A stretch of DNA of 64,000 bases from Pasteurellaceae bacterium (GCA_030527795.1 JAUNAB010000004.1:1-64000), one strand, 5' to 3'; counted from the first letter of the stretch, positions 31,101 to 40,129 are shown. A program made the numbers and translations. Notes: generated from the letters alone by a model not told the origin.

Positions 31101-31195
31101 CATTATTTACCTTGTTTGTGTTGCCTGTGATTTACTCTTATATTGCAAGTGAGCATAAGCCGTTGCCTGAGTTTATTGAAGAAAAAAGTAGTTAA
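28127..31195 (+). CDS. acrB: RND family multidrug efflux pump (AcrB-like)
   Basis: The 1022-residue inner membrane pump starts FIRRPVLAISLSLLIVILG. It has the proton-relay aspartates in segment 4 (AIGLVVDDAIVVLENVDRH, about 400-418) and the duplicated periplasmic porter domains. Sequence style is that of the Haemophilus AcrB group, which exports macrolides, dyes and detergents in exchange for protons. It lies 20 bases after acrA and closes the operon; a hairpin terminator follows at 31222. The only exact Haemophilus-type AAGTGCGGT I noticed in the window lies here, near 29838. Confidence 0.9.
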   Translation: MKFTDIFIRRPVLAISLSLLIVILGLQAISKLTVREYPEMTTTVITVSTTYAGADASLMQAFVTSKLEEAIAQADNVDYMSSSSAPSSSTITVKMKLNTDPNGALADVLAKVNSVRSELPSGIDDPTVTSSTGGSGMMYLSFVSDKLSASQVTDYIQRVVKPQLFTVEGVAKVSVFGGAEFAMRIWLDPAKMAAQNLSTTQVMTALSNNNVQTAAGSDNGYFTVYKNKVETTTKTVEDLGNLIVSSSGEKLVRLRDIADVELNKESDSTRATANGAEAVVLAIEQTPSANPITVAENVRPLFDNIVKQLPSSIKANILYDKTIAINSSINDVIHTIVEAVVIVLVVILCFIGSLRAIIIPIIAIPISLIGVIFMLQALGFSINLMTLLALILAIGLVVDDAIVVLENVDRHIKEGETPFRAAIIGTREIATPVIAMTITLIAVYSPMALMNGITGSLFKEFALTLAGSVFISGIVALTLSPMMSSKMLKHETSKFEERVNRTLTKLTNLYSYILGLVMNSRKLMLIFAVLIFATVPVLFKSLSSELTPTEDKGAFLGMATMPSNVNVDYVQSAVKPYEEILNKTEEKQYSQVIAGAPDTNKALVITTLKDWKDRSRSQSEIMNDLNEQAKYIPEVSISSFAFPEIDTGEQGPPIVFVLKTAGNIKDLAEVAGTLRDKMNKSGKFVYTSLDLSFDTIQMNIQVDKEKAGTYGITMQQIANTLGSYLSAATVTRVDIDGRAYKVIAQVKRGQRLSPESFKNYYLSASDGTSVPLSSLITMKEEPQPSSLSRFSQLNSASISAVASPTTTTGDAIAWLQDAAKELPQGYTYDWRGEARQLVQEGNALALTFALAVVIIFLVLAIQFESWRDPMVIMISVPLAISGALLVLNLLGFFGKPGATLNIYSEVGLITLVGLITKHGILMCEVAKEEQLHNGLNRVDAIMHAAKVRLRPILMTTAAMIAGLIPLLYASGAGAVMRFSMGVVIVAGLAIGTLFTLFVLPVIYSYIASEHKPLPEFIEEKSS

Positions 31196-31221
31196 AATCT
31201 AATCAATGCTACAAGCTAAGG

Positions 31222-31249
31222 AAAGCCACATCAGTTGATGTGGCTTTTT
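31222..31249 (+). terminator. Rho-independent terminator after acrB
   Basis: AAAGCCACATCA (31222-31233), loop GT, TGATGTGGCTTT (31236-31247) and a T run ending at 31249 form a perfect 12-bp stem 27 bases after the acrB stop. Confidence 0.92.
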
Positions 31250-31369
31250 ATCTAAGAGATTCACATACTTTTTAAATATTGGTTTATAAAAATCAGTATA
31301 ATTTATTATGATTACTCTTTGTTTCATTATATAATATAAGAATTATATATTGTTTTCGTAGGTTTATTT

Positions 31370-32440
31370 ATGTTCTCAAAAAAAATTCTAGTCACCGGCG
31401 GTGCTGGGTTTATTGGTTCGGCGGTAGTTCGCCATATTATTAACGATACGCAAGATAGCGTGGTGAATGTTGATAAGCTGACTTACGCGGGCAATTTAGA
31501 GTCGCTTGAAAGTGTGGCGGGCAATGTTCGTTATGCGTTTGAGCAAGTGGATATTTGCGATCGTGCTGAGTTGGATCGCGTGTTTGCACAGTATCAACCT
31601 GATGCAGTGATGCACTTGGCTGCAGAAAGCCACGTTGACCGTTCCATTGACGGACCAGCCGCATTTGTAGAAACCAATATTGTAGGAACTTACAGCTTGT
31701 TAGAAGCTGCACGGGCTTATTGGAATCAGCTACCTGTAAATCGCAAAACCGCATTCCGTTTTCATCATATTTCTACTGATGAAGTGTATGGCGATTTGGA
31801 AGGTACCGATGATTTGTTTACCGAAACTACACCGTATTCTCCATCAAGCCCTTATTCTGCTAGTAAAGCAGGCAGCGATCACTTAGTGCGAGCGTGGTTG
31901 CGTACTTATGGTTTGCCGACAATTGTAACCAATTGCTCTAATAATTATGGTCCGTTCCATTTTCCCGAAAAACTGATTCCGTTGATGATTTTAAATGCCT
32001 TAGATGGCAAAAAGCTGCCCGTGTATGGCAATGGTCAGCAAATTCGTGATTGGCTATTTGTGGAAGATCACGCCCGAGCGTTATATAAAGTGGTAACAGA
32101 AGGCAAAATCGGCGAAACTTACAATATCGGTGGACACAATGAAAAAGCCAATATTGAGGTGGTGAAAACCATTTGTGCTTTATTGGAAGAATTGGTGCCA
32201 ACTAAGCCTGCAGGCGTAGCGAAATATGAAGATTTAATTACCTATGTTACCGACCGTCCAGGACATGATGTGCGTTATGCCATTGACGCGGCAAAAATCG
32301 GATGTGAATTAGGTTGGAAACCGCAAGAAACCTTTGAGAGTGGTATTCGCAAAACGGTTGAATGGTACTTAAATAATAAAAAATGGTGGAGCCGTGTGTT
32401 AGACGGTTCGTATAATTTGGAACGTTTGGGGAATAAATAG
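31370..32440 (+). CDS. rmlB: dTDP-glucose 4,6-dehydratase, first copy
   Basis: The 356-residue extended SDR has the NAD loop GGAGFIGSA (about 10-18), catalytic [10 protein letters not shown] with Tyr and Lys, and the dehydratase motif [11 protein letters not shown]. It converts dTDP-glucose to dTDP-4-keto-6-deoxyglucose. It is a close paralogue of the rmlB at 48251; most residues are identical along the whole length. It is followed by a remnant of rmlA, so this copy is the left-hand half of a broken rmlBA pair. It could be functional. A TATAAT at 31330-31335 may be its -10 box. Confidence 0.93.
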   Translation: MFSKKILVTGGAGFIGSAVVRHIINDTQDSVVNVDKLTYAGNLESLESVAGNVRYAFEQVDICDRAELDRVFAQYQPDAVMHLAAESHVDRSIDGPAAFVETNIVGTYSLLEAARAYWNQLPVNRKTAFRFHHISTDEVYGDLEGTDDLFTETTPYSPSSPYSASKAGSDHLVRAWLRTYGLPTIVTNCSNNYGPFHFPEKLIPLMILNALDGKKLPVYGNGQQIRDWLFVEDHARALYKVVTEGKIGETYNIGGHNEKANIEVVKTICALLEELVPTKPAGVAKYEDLITYVTDRPGHDVRYAIDAAKIGCELGWKPQETFESGIRKTVEWYLNNKKWWSRVLDGSYNLERLGNK

Positions 32441-32509
32441 CCCTAAAAATAACTGAAAATTTGACCTCGGTTCGTGGTCAAAAAATGAATTTTTTATAAG
32501 AGAGGCATA

Positions 32510-32638
32510 ATGAAAGGCATTATTTTAGCGGGCGGTTCTGGTACGCGGCTTTATCCGATTACGCGTGGCATGTCAAAACAGCTTTTGCCGGTGTATGATA
32601 AGCCGATGATTTATTATCCGCTATCAGTGTTGAATTAG
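32510..32638 (+). pseudogene. rmlA: rmlA 5' remnant (42 codons)
   Basis: The reading frame begins [20 protein letters not shown] and runs to YYPLSVLN, then TAG. It reproduces the first 41 residues of glucose-1-phosphate thymidylyltransferase and breaks off where the intact copy at 49356 continues with MLAGIRDV. A ribosome site AGAGG remains in front. The sequence beyond is the inverse of another gene (erpA remnant), so this is a rearrangement junction, not a point mutation. Confidence 0.9.
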
Positions 32639-32723
32639 GGTTATCTTCCCCTTCAATTAAACTCTTAACTTTCTTCGCTGCCGCATCAGTAAAGATAAGA
32701 GGGATTTGAATATCGTCGTTCAT
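32630..32723 (-). pseudogene. erpA: erpA 5' remnant
   Basis: Read on the minus strand from ATG at 32723, the frame gives [20 protein letters not shown] and then [11 protein letters not shown], which is the N-terminus of the A-type Fe-S carrier ErpA (family start: FTDAAA-KVK-LI). The homology ends near 32630 where the rmlA remnant begins, so none of the three cluster cysteines is present. An intact erpA must be elsewhere if the organism needs it. The true breakpoint is accurate only to a few bases. Confidence 0.8.
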
Positions 32724-32862
32724 AAAATATTGTACCACATAGATTTTTTTAATTAATCTTACATATTATAGGTGAAAATTTATCAAAATAACATATAAAC
32801 CTATGATAGAACATGCCAGATCAATACCATAATAAGACAATAGCTATTGTAATGAGGATATT

Positions 32863-33972
32863 ATGTCAGAAAAATTAGGAAATGATGAAATTAGTTTAAT
32901 TGACCTATCTAAAACGTTATTGAAAAACAAATGGAAAATTGCTGCTTCAGCAATGGTATGTGCAGGTATTACTGCTGGATATGCATTTCTGGCAAAAGAG
33001 CAATGGACATCTAAAGCGACTATCATTGAACCAACGCTAACAGATGCTAATGATTATGTTTTGCAGAGAAGTGAATACGCTAATATTTTAGATGTAAAAG
33101 ACTTTAATAACCAAGAAATTATACGTAGTCTATTTAGTAAATTTAAAACGGCATTGTTTTCTAGTAATATAAAAAGAGAGTTTTTTGAACAGTCTGAATG
33201 GTTTAAAAAATATGCTAAAGAAAATGCAAATATGGAACAGGAAAAGATCAAATTATTAAGTGAGTTGATTGAGAAAAAATTAGTTATTTCTTTTCCTGAT
33301 CCGAAGAAAAATGCTAATGCAATTGGCGTAACAATTAGCTTCTCAACAGAAATACCAAGTAATGCGCAAATGGTATTATCTGATTATATCAATTTTGTTA
33401 ATAATAAATTAATTCAAGAAGAAAATAGGGATTTTACAACAGATATTAACCTTTCTATCAATAATCTAGAGTTACAAAAGAATAAATTAGAACGTAATAC
33501 GGAAAGCGTGAAAGATATTCAAATTCAGAATCTTTCAACAGCACTAAGCATAGCTAAAGAAGCAGGCATCAAAGAATATACAAAGAGTATTTCTAATAAC
33601 GTATCGTTGCCAGAAGTAGTATTAGGTGATGCTAAAATTCCATTTACTGATTCTAAATTGAGCGATGGCTCATATTTATTTATGTTGGGTGAAAAATACT
33701 TACAAGCACAGTTGGATACATTAAAAAATAATCAACTTATTTATCCTGTAAGCTATTACACAATGACAAAGCAAATCGCATTGCTTAAACAGCTTGAGCA
33801 AGAAGTTAGTATGGATAAAGATCAGAAAAGTTATTACTATCTTTCATCACCTGATTATCCAACACAACGTGATTGGCCAAAACGAGTTATTTTAATTCTT
33901 CTTGGCTTTGTGCTAGGTGGTGTAATTAGTAGTGTTACTATATTAGTTAAAGATTTATTTGGTCGTAAATAA
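32863..33972 (+). CDS. wzz: Wzz-type polysaccharide chain length determinant
   Basis: The 369-residue protein has the Wzz architecture: short cytoplasmic N-terminus with ISLIDLSKTLLKNKW, first membrane segment (about 26-46), a long periplasmic helical part (47-342) and a second membrane segment (about 343-364) with a glycine-rich LGFVLGGVISSV. There is no cytoplasmic tyrosine kinase domain, so it is the O-antigen/ECA type rather than Wzc. It sets chain length together with Wzy. It is the first complete gene of the AT-rich cluster, 3 bases before the next gene. Confidence 0.88.
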   Translation: MSEKLGNDEISLIDLSKTLLKNKWKIAASAMVCAGITAGYAFLAKEQWTSKATIIEPTLTDANDYVLQRSEYANILDVKDFNNQEIIRSLFSKFKTALFSSNIKREFFEQSEWFKKYAKENANMEQEKIKLLSELIEKKLVISFPDPKKNANAIGVTISFSTEIPSNAQMVLSDYINFVNNKLIQEENRDFTTDINLSINNLELQKNKLERNTESVKDIQIQNLSTALSIAKEAGIKEYTKSISNNVSLPEVVLGDAKIPFTDSKLSDGSYLFMLGEKYLQAQLDTLKNNQLIYPVSYYTMTKQIALLKQLEQEVSMDKDQKSYYYLSSPDYPTQRDWPKRVILILLGFVLGGVISSVTILVKDLFGRK

Positions 33973-33974
33973 AA

Positions 33975-34775
33975 ATGAAAGATATCAAGATTATTATTGC
34001 TACTCATAAGCAATATTTTATGCCTGCGGAGCAAATGTATTTACCGGTTCATGTAGGAAAATTAGGTAAGGAAAGCATTGGTTATCAAGGTGATGATAGT
34101 GGCAATAATATTTCTGAAAAGAACCCTAATTTTTGTGAATTAACTGGACTATATTGGGCATGGAAAAACTTACCTAATGATTATTTAGGTTTAATTCATT
34201 ATCGTCGTTTTTTTAGTGTAAAAAGCTCATCACAACGTCGAAATGCTCCTTTAGAATCCCTTTATTTAACAGAGCAAGAAGCAAGCACTTTGCTTGGACA
34301 ATACGATGTTATTGTACCGAAAAAACGTAATTATTATATTGAAACACTTTATTCTCACTATGCGAACACATTACATGGTAAGCATTTAGATATGACACGC
34401 GCTATTATTGCAGAGACTTGTACGCAGTACTTAGATAGTTTTGATACAGTAATGAAACAGCGTGGTGGATATATGTTTAATATGTTTATTATGTCTCGTG
34501 AATTAGTGAATGATTATTGTAGTTGGCTATTTCCAATCTTATTTGAATTAGAAAAACGTATTCCTGCAGAACAATATTCAGCATTTCACGCTCGTTTTTA
34601 CGGTCGTGTAAGTGAATTATTATTTAATGTATGGCTAAAACAGTATTCGAAAAATAAACCATTAAAAGTAAAAGCAATTCCATTTGTCTATGGAGAGAAA
34701 ATTAACTGGTTGAAAAAAGGTACAGCTTTCCTAATGGCTAAGTTTTTCGGTAAGAAATATGAGAAGAGTTTCTAA
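33975..34775 (+). CDS. DUF4422 capsular/O-antigen glycosyltransferase
   Basis: The 266-residue protein matches DUF4422 glycosyltransferases: KIIIATHKQYFMP at the start, then LTGLYWAWKNL and DYLGLIHYRRFF. Members occur in polysaccharide clusters and are thought to transfer galactose or galactofuranose-type sugars; specificity here is unknown. It has no membrane segment. The stop shares a base with the next gene start (34775). Confidence 0.82.
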   Translation: MKDIKIIIATHKQYFMPAEQMYLPVHVGKLGKESIGYQGDDSGNNISEKNPNFCELTGLYWAWKNLPNDYLGLIHYRRFFSVKSSSQRRNAPLESLYLTEQEASTLLGQYDVIVPKKRNYYIETLYSHYANTLHGKHLDMTRAIIAETCTQYLDSFDTVMKQRGGYMFNMFIMSRELVNDYCSWLFPILFELEKRIPAEQYSAFHARFYGRVSELLFNVWLKQYSKNKPLKVKAIPFVYGEKINWLKKGTAFLMAKFFGKKYEKSF

Positions 34776-35659
34776 TGGAAGATATAATCTCAATTATTAT
34801 TCCTGTATATAATGCAGAAAGTTTTCTATCCCGTTGCATTAATTCTTTAATTAATCAGACGTATAAGAATCTTGAAATTATCTTAGTTGATGATGGTTCT
34901 ACTGATTCATCCTTACAACTTTGTTATGAATTTTCTACTAAAGATAGCAGAATAAAAGTTTTTCATTGAGAAAATGCAGGTGCGGGTTCTGCTAGAAATT
35001 TTGGTATTTCTCAAGCTACAGGAAAATATATCGGTTTTGTAGATTCTGATGACTGGGTTACTCCTGATATGTATCAGTATCTTTATGAACAATTATTATC
35101 GGTAGATGCTGATATCTCAATATGTGAACATATTCGTTGTAAAGATAAACAAGATTCTGAAAATATTTTATCTAAGCTAAATAAAAGAGAAGTATCTATC
35201 CAAGAATATACACAAGAAGAATATATTAAGAAATATATGAAAATTGGTTCTCAATCGATAGAATATTATCCTTGGAATAAACTTTATAAAAGAGTTTTAT
35301 TGGAACATGGGCAATATCCAGTTAATTGTACAACTGAAGATGTTGTTGGTACTTATAAGGCGATTTTAAAGGCATCAAAAATTATTAGTTCAAATAATAA
35401 TCTTTATTTAGAATGGGCAAAAATAAATCGAGCAAGAATTGATTTTAATTTGTTATTTCAGATTTCAACCTCAAAATTATATAATATAATTTTTTAAAAA
35501 ATATTGATTTAATTAATGAGTTATTATCTAATCTAAAGATGAATAGAGAACTTTTATTAAAAGCAGATATTTCTTTGTCAAGAAAGATAATGATTTATTT
35601 TTTTGTCTAAACTATAAATTTTTTCTAAAGTTATTAATTTTTTATATAAGAAGTAAACT
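34775..35659 (+). pseudogene. Decayed family 2 glycosyltransferase
   Basis: The start encodes a normal GT2 N-terminus (SIIIPVYNAESFLSRCINSL, EIILVDDGSTDSSLQL). An in-frame TGA at 34967-34969 then interrupts VFH*ENAGAGSARN; the same frame continues through the DxD motif (GFVDSDDW) to TAA at 35495. A further 37 codons with GT2-like C-terminal character continue in the +1 frame after a T6A6 run (35490-35501) until TAA at 35608. A third frame after a T7 run (35598-35604) gives CLNYKFFLKLLIFYIRSK. One nonsense and two probable frameshifts make it non-functional, unless read-through or slippage occurs. Confidence 0.8.
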
Positions 35660-36472
35660 ATGCGATATTTAAATACAAGAGAAATTCAATTATATGAATT
35701 AGATATTCTTTATAAATTTGTAGAAATCTGTAGAGCATATAATTTAAGATATTATTTATCTGGAGGTACTTTGCTTGGTGCTATTCGCCATAAAGGCTTT
35801 ATTCCTTGGGATGATGATATTGATCTTGCTATGCCAAGAGATGATTTTATGAAATTAGCCGAATTAAGTAAAAATTTTAATGATGACATATATGAGTTTT
35901 TCTTTTTTAGCCAAGATGGAGACTATTTATTACCGTATGGAAAATTAGTTAATAAAAAGACATTTATTGATTCTCAATTTAGTGAGGAAGAAGTATTAAA
36001 GCATTTATGGGTAGATATTATGCCTATGGATGGGTTGCCAGAAGATACTAAGTTAGTAAAAGAAATTTATACTAAGGCAGAAAGATATAGAAAGATAATT
36101 AAATTGTGTAATGCAAAATTAGGTGAAGGAAAAACAGTATTTAAAAAATATGCTAAGTATATTTTAAAGCCTATTGCTAAATTATATGGAAAGAAAAGAG
36201 CTATAAATAATTTAAATAAATTATCAATGGTTTATGATTATAAATCATCTAAATATATTGGAGCGATTAGTTGGGGTCTATACGGTATAGGAGAAAGGAT
36301 GCTAAAATCAGAAGCTGAAAATTCAGTTTTAGTTAATTTTGAAACTGGATGTTTTAATTCTTTTGGTTGCTGGGATTCTTATTTAACAGGATTATATGGT
36401 AATTATATGCAATTGCCACCGAAAGAAAAACAAGTTACCCATAGTATGAAAACGTGGATAGAAGATGAATAA
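35660..36472 (+). CDS. LicD family phosphotransferase
   Basis: The 270-residue protein has the LicD signature YLSGGTLLGAIRHKGFIPWDDDID (about 33-56) with the acidic metal-binding Asp cluster. LicD proteins are nucleotidyltransferase-fold enzymes that move phosphocholine, or ribitol- or glycerol-phosphate-type groups, from CDP donors to glycans. A dedicated choline-kinase set (licABC) is not nearby; the CDP-sugar-type pair at 40132-41908 is a possible donor source (inference). It overlaps the next gene by eight bases. Confidence 0.85.
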   Translation: MRYLNTREIQLYELDILYKFVEICRAYNLRYYLSGGTLLGAIRHKGFIPWDDDIDLAMPRDDFMKLAELSKNFNDDIYEFFFFSQDGDYLLPYGKLVNKKTFIDSQFSEEEVLKHLWVDIMPMDGLPEDTKLVKEIYTKAERYRKIIKLCNAKLGEGKTVFKKYAKYILKPIAKLYGKKRAINNLNKLSMVYDYKSSKYIGAISWGLYGIGERMLKSEAENSVLVNFETGCFNSFGCWDSYLTGLYGNYMQLPPKEKQVTHSMKTWIEDE

Positions 36473-37511
36473 CCCTAAGATTAGCCTTATATTTGCTTGC
36501 TATAATGTATCTCAGTATTTACAAGAACTTTATAGACTACTAATTTCTCAGCCCTATCAAAATATAGAGATAATCTTTGTAGAAGATTGCTCACCAGATA
36601 ATACGTTAGAGATTTTAGAAAGTTTTACTGATAGCCGTATTAAATTAATTAAGAATGAGAAAAATCAAGGAGCTGCGATAAGCCGTAATATTGGAATAAG
36701 TCATGCAACAGGAGAATATATATGGTTTCCTGATCCTGATGACTTATTTAATGTTAATTTGATTTCAGAATCTGCTGATATTCTTAAAACTTATTCTCCT
36801 TCAGTTTTGATATGCGGAATGCGAGAAGAATATGAACTGAATGGTAAACTTGAATATACAAAGGATATCATAAGCTTATTTTCTGGAAAAATTAATAATA
36901 ATTTTTCTGATGTATTAGTAGATTTGGAAAAAACGTTCTTATTTGGTTATACGAATAATAAATTCTATAACTCATCTATTGTTTTGCAAAATAATCTTAG
37001 GAATAAACCGCTTGCACTTAAAGAAGATTTTGAATTTAATATTCAGTTTTTCTCTTTGATAAATGATTTCTATATTTTAAATAAACCATACTATTTTTAT
37101 AAAAAACGTAATAATGGCAGTTTAACTAATAAGTTTGTAAAGGAATATTTTGATATCCATATGGATTCTATCTTTCAATTTAAAAAATTAATGGAGAATA
37201 AGTATGGAATGAATAAGAATGTTGAATCTATTTTAGTAAATCGCTTTGTTAGATATTTCTTATCTGCAGCAGAACGTAATGCAAATCCAGCCTCTGGTTT
37301 AACGCTAACTGAACAAAATAAATGGACTTATATGGTATTGTCTAATCAAAAATACCACTATTTTCTAAGTAATTTAGATTTATTAGTTGGGAGAATGAGA
37401 GTTTTACGTCATTTTCTATCTGCAAGATATTCTTGGGTTATTGTTTTATTTGGCAATTCAATGAAATATCTGAAATCTGGATTACCGGTTTTATTTGCTA
37501 AACTTAAATAG
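36465..37511 (+). CDS. Family 2 glycosyltransferase
   Basis: The 348-residue GT-A enzyme has KISLIFACYNVSQYLQEL, EIIFVEDCSPDNTLEIL (nucleotide-binding Asp) and the DxD-like FPDPDDLF (about 88-95). The C-terminal 100 residues are basic and partly hydrophobic, so it is probably membrane-associated. It adds one sugar to the lipid-linked repeat unit; the sugar cannot be told. It overlaps licD by eight bases. Confidence 0.85.
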   Translation: MNNPKISLIFACYNVSQYLQELYRLLISQPYQNIEIIFVEDCSPDNTLEILESFTDSRIKLIKNEKNQGAAISRNIGISHATGEYIWFPDPDDLFNVNLISESADILKTYSPSVLICGMREEYELNGKLEYTKDIISLFSGKINNNFSDVLVDLEKTFLFGYTNNKFYNSSIVLQNNLRNKPLALKEDFEFNIQFFSLINDFYILNKPYYFYKKRNNGSLTNKFVKEYFDIHMDSIFQFKKLMENKYGMNKNVESILVNRFVRYFLSAAERNANPASGLTLTEQNKWTYMVLSNQKYHYFLSNLDLLVGRMRVLRHFLSARYSWVIVLFGNSMKYLKSGLPVLFAKLK

Positions 37512-37520
37512 GGCGTATTG

Positions 37521-38675
37521 ATGTTTGCTTATAATAAAGGCATATCTACATATATATTTCTTTTTTCTTATTTTTTATGGGTTTTTTTCATTCATATTAG
37601 TGGTAGCCAATATTTTACCTTGTTTGATGGAGATTTTTTGCTTAAGACATTTAATTCAGGGGTAATGGGGCTACTCTTAGTATATGTATTTATTAGTTAT
37701 TCATTTAATAAATCCTCTCTTTTTGATTTGATTATTACCATTGTATTTGCGATAGGTTATCTACATTTTAAAAAGGGGGTGCTTATTTATTTATTTATTA
37801 TATTATGTCGAAAAATTCCTTTTTCTTTTGTTATGAAGACATTTCTATTGGCAACAATATCAGGAATGCTGTTCATATTAATGACATATATATTTAATCT
37901 TTATCCTGAAACATATCTAGACCTTTTCCGAGAAGATGGAACTTATCGGTATTTATTAGGGTATCGCTTTCCTACGTTTTTACCAAATTATTATTTTCAT
38001 CTTGTCCTTTGCTGGTTCTTTATAAGAAAAAAAAATATTACTCTGGGTGAAATATTACTTATATTAAGTATAAATTATCCAATTTATTTATTTACTGATA
38101 CAAAAGCTGCTTATGGATTAGTAATCTTATCTTGTTTAGCTGTATTATTTGTTAAGTATTTTCATATTGCCTACTCAACATTAATATTAGGTAGATTGTA
38201 TAGATTATTCACTAAATATAGTTTTGTGATATTTGCAGCTATAGCAATATATTTTCAATATACATATGATCCTTCCTTTGAATGGATGGGTAAACTGAAT
38301 ACTATGTTTAGTGGACGTCTTGCCTTAGGGCATTGGGGATTTGAACTATATGGTATTCAGCCATTTGGAAACCTTGTTGAATTTACTACAATGTTAGAAG
38401 CAAGTGATACAAATAAATTCTTTTATATCGATTCAGCATATGTGCAGCTATTATTAGTTTATGGTGCAATTATCTTTATTCTAGTTTGTGTCGGTTATAT
38501 GAGAATTGGTCAAATGATAGTAGCTAATAATGATCAATATTTCGGATTAGTCTTAATTATCTTGTTTGCCCATTCGATTACGGATCCGCAGTTGATGTCA
38601 CCAGAATTTAATCCATTTTTACTTTGCTTGGGTTATTACGGGTTAGATAAATATCATAAAAATATTTTTAGGTAA
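37521..38675 (+). CDS. wzy: Probable O-antigen polymerase Wzy
   Basis: The 385-residue, very hydrophobic protein has about ten predicted membrane segments and a larger periplasmic loop (about 245-310, with FSGRLALGHWGFELYGIQPFG). This is the usual Wzy shape; Wzy sequences are poorly conserved, so assignment rests on topology, length, the GRL-x6-FE-x3-G-like loop motif and position next to wzx. The first ATG is at 37521; the TTG three bases before is less likely. Confidence 0.75.
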   Translation: MFAYNKGISTYIFLFSYFLWVFFIHISGSQYFTLFDGDFLLKTFNSGVMGLLLVYVFISYSFNKSSLFDLIITIVFAIGYLHFKKGVLIYLFIILCRKIPFSFVMKTFLLATISGMLFILMTYIFNLYPETYLDLFREDGTYRYLLGYRFPTFLPNYYFHLVLCWFFIRKKNITLGEILLILSINYPIYLFTDTKAAYGLVILSCLAVLFVKYFHIAYSTLILGRLYRLFTKYSFVIFAAIAIYFQYTYDPSFEWMGKLNTMFSGRLALGHWGFELYGIQPFGNLVEFTTMLEASDTNKFFYIDSAYVQLLLVYGAIIFILVCVGYMRIGQMIVANNDQYFGLVLIILFAHSITDPQLMSPEFNPFLLCLGYYGLDKYHKNIFR

Positions 38676-38677
38676 AT

Positions 38678-40129
38678 ATGAAAATTCGCTCTGTTAAATT
38701 TAATTTTGCAATGAATATGCTGTTAACGGTATCAAACTTTCTTTTTCCGTTAATCACATTTCCTTATGTGTCTAGGGTACTAAGTCCAATAGGAACGGGT
38801 AAAGTTGCATTTGCTTATTCAATTGTTTCTTACTTTAGTATTTTTGCTGCATTTGGTGTTGCAAACTATGGGATCCGAGCTTGCGCACAAGTAAGAGATG
38901 ATAAAGAAAAGCTCTCTAAGACAGTACAAGAGATTTTATTTATTAATCTTGTGCTAATGAGTTTTGTTTATATAGTTTATTTTTTAGGTATATATCTAAT
39001 CCCAGAACTAAGAGCAGAGAAAATGTTATTTTTTGTATCTGGCTTAAATATTCTATTTACTATCGTTGGAGTGGAATGGCTTTATAAGGGCGTAGAGCAA
39101 TATTTTTATATTACGATGCGTTCAATCTTCTTTAAGTTATTAGCATTTTTACTTGTCTTTTCTGTTGTAAGAACTGAATCAGATTATAGTATCTATGCTT
39201 TTATTATCATTTTTGCTACGGTAGGGTCTGGCGTTGTTAATTTATATAATTTACGCAAAATAATAGACGTAAAATTATTTAATAGCTATGATTTTAAACG
39301 CCATCTCAAACCGATGTTTACATTCTTTATAACAACAATAGCTGTTGCCTTTTATGTAAATATTAGTGTTGCAATACTTGGCTTCATACAAGGTAATGAA
39401 GAAGTTGGATACTATAATGCAGCGTATCGTATTAAGGATGTTATGGTCAGTATAGTTACTTCTCTCGGTGTCGTTTTATTGCCTAGATTAAGCTATTATA
39501 TTGAAAATAATATGCAAGATAAATTTAGTGATGTTGTTACTAAATCAACACAATTTATTTTTATCTTGGCTTTACCTTTGGTTATATTTTGTATTTTGTT
39601 TGCTAAGCCGTCAGTGCTAATTTTGGCGGGTGAAGCTTATTCTGGCTCAATCATACCATTACAAATCTTATCCATTATTATTTTTGTTGTAGGGCTATCC
39701 AATCTTACTGGTATCCAAATGCTTATTCCTTTAAAAAAGGAGAAGTATTTATGTTACTCAGTTGTGATTGCAGCTGTAATCAACCTTCTGTTAAATCTTT
39801 TATTAATTCCATCTTATGGAGCACGAGGAGCTGCAATTTCTGTAATGGTTGCAGAAGTTACAATTCTAATTTACCAACTCTATGTGTTAAGAAGTTATTC
39901 TAGAGTATTATTTGGTAGTATTAGTTATATGAAACTAATTGTTTCTTTATCTATAGCGGCTACTGTATCAACGTTAATAAATTTACATTTAGAACATAAT
40001 GAAATAATTATATTTTTCATTAGTGCTAGCCTTTTCTTCATTTGTTATTTCGGTATGTTATTACTCTTTAGAGAACAATTTATTTTTACTATTTTAAATC
40101 AACTTAAATCAAAACTAGTTAGGAGGTAA
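38678..40129 (+). CDS. wzx: Polysaccharide repeat-unit flippase Wzx
   Basis: The 483-residue protein has 12-14 membrane segments and the MOP/polysaccharide_synt signature at the start (FPLITFPYVSRVLSPIGTGKVAFAYSIVSYFSIFAAFGVANYGIR). It flips undecaprenyl-linked repeats to the periplasmic face for Wzy. It lies two bases after wzy. Confidence 0.92.
   Translation: MKIRSVKFNFAMNMLLTVSNFLFPLITFPYVSRVLSPIGTGKVAFAYSIVSYFSIFAAFGVANYGIRACAQVRDDKEKLSKTVQEILFINLVLMSFVYIVYFLGIYLIPELRAEKMLFFVSGLNILFTIVGVEWLYKGVEQYFYITMRSIFFKLLAFLLVFSVVRTESDYSIYAFIIIFATVGSGVVNLYNLRKIIDVKLFNSYDFKRHLKPMFTFFITTIAVAFYVNISVAILGFIQGNEEVGYYNAAYRIKDVMVSIVTSLGVVLLPRLSYYIENNMQDKFSDVVTKSTQFIFILALPLVIFCILFAKPSVLILAGEAYSGSIIPLQILSIIIFVVGLSNLTGIQMLIPLKKEKYLCYSVVIAAVINLLLNLLLIPSYGARGAAISVMVAEVTILIYQLYVLRSYSRVLFGSISYMKLIVSLSIAATVSTLINLHLEHNEIIIFFISASLFFICYFGMLLLFREQFIFTILNQLKSKLVRR

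Noticed and set aside
31420-31427. GGCGGTAG, the 8-base ops core recognised with RfaH, near the start of the polysaccharide locus
   Set aside because: It lies inside the rmlB coding sequence (Ala-Val codons), the next bases do not fit the longer ops consensus, and the second rmlB lacks it. It is most likely chance.
32460-32482. TTTGACC/GGTCAAA inverted repeat after the first rmlB as an uptake-signal pair
   Set aside because: The cores are CCTCGG and CGTGGT rather than CCGCGG and the arms point the other way; it may be an eroded pair or chance, so no terminator was called.
34967-34969. In-frame TGA read as selenocysteine in the GT2 gene
   Set aside because: No conserved Cys or Sec is expected in HxENAGAGSARN of GT2 proteins, and further frame changes follow. 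Decay is simpler.
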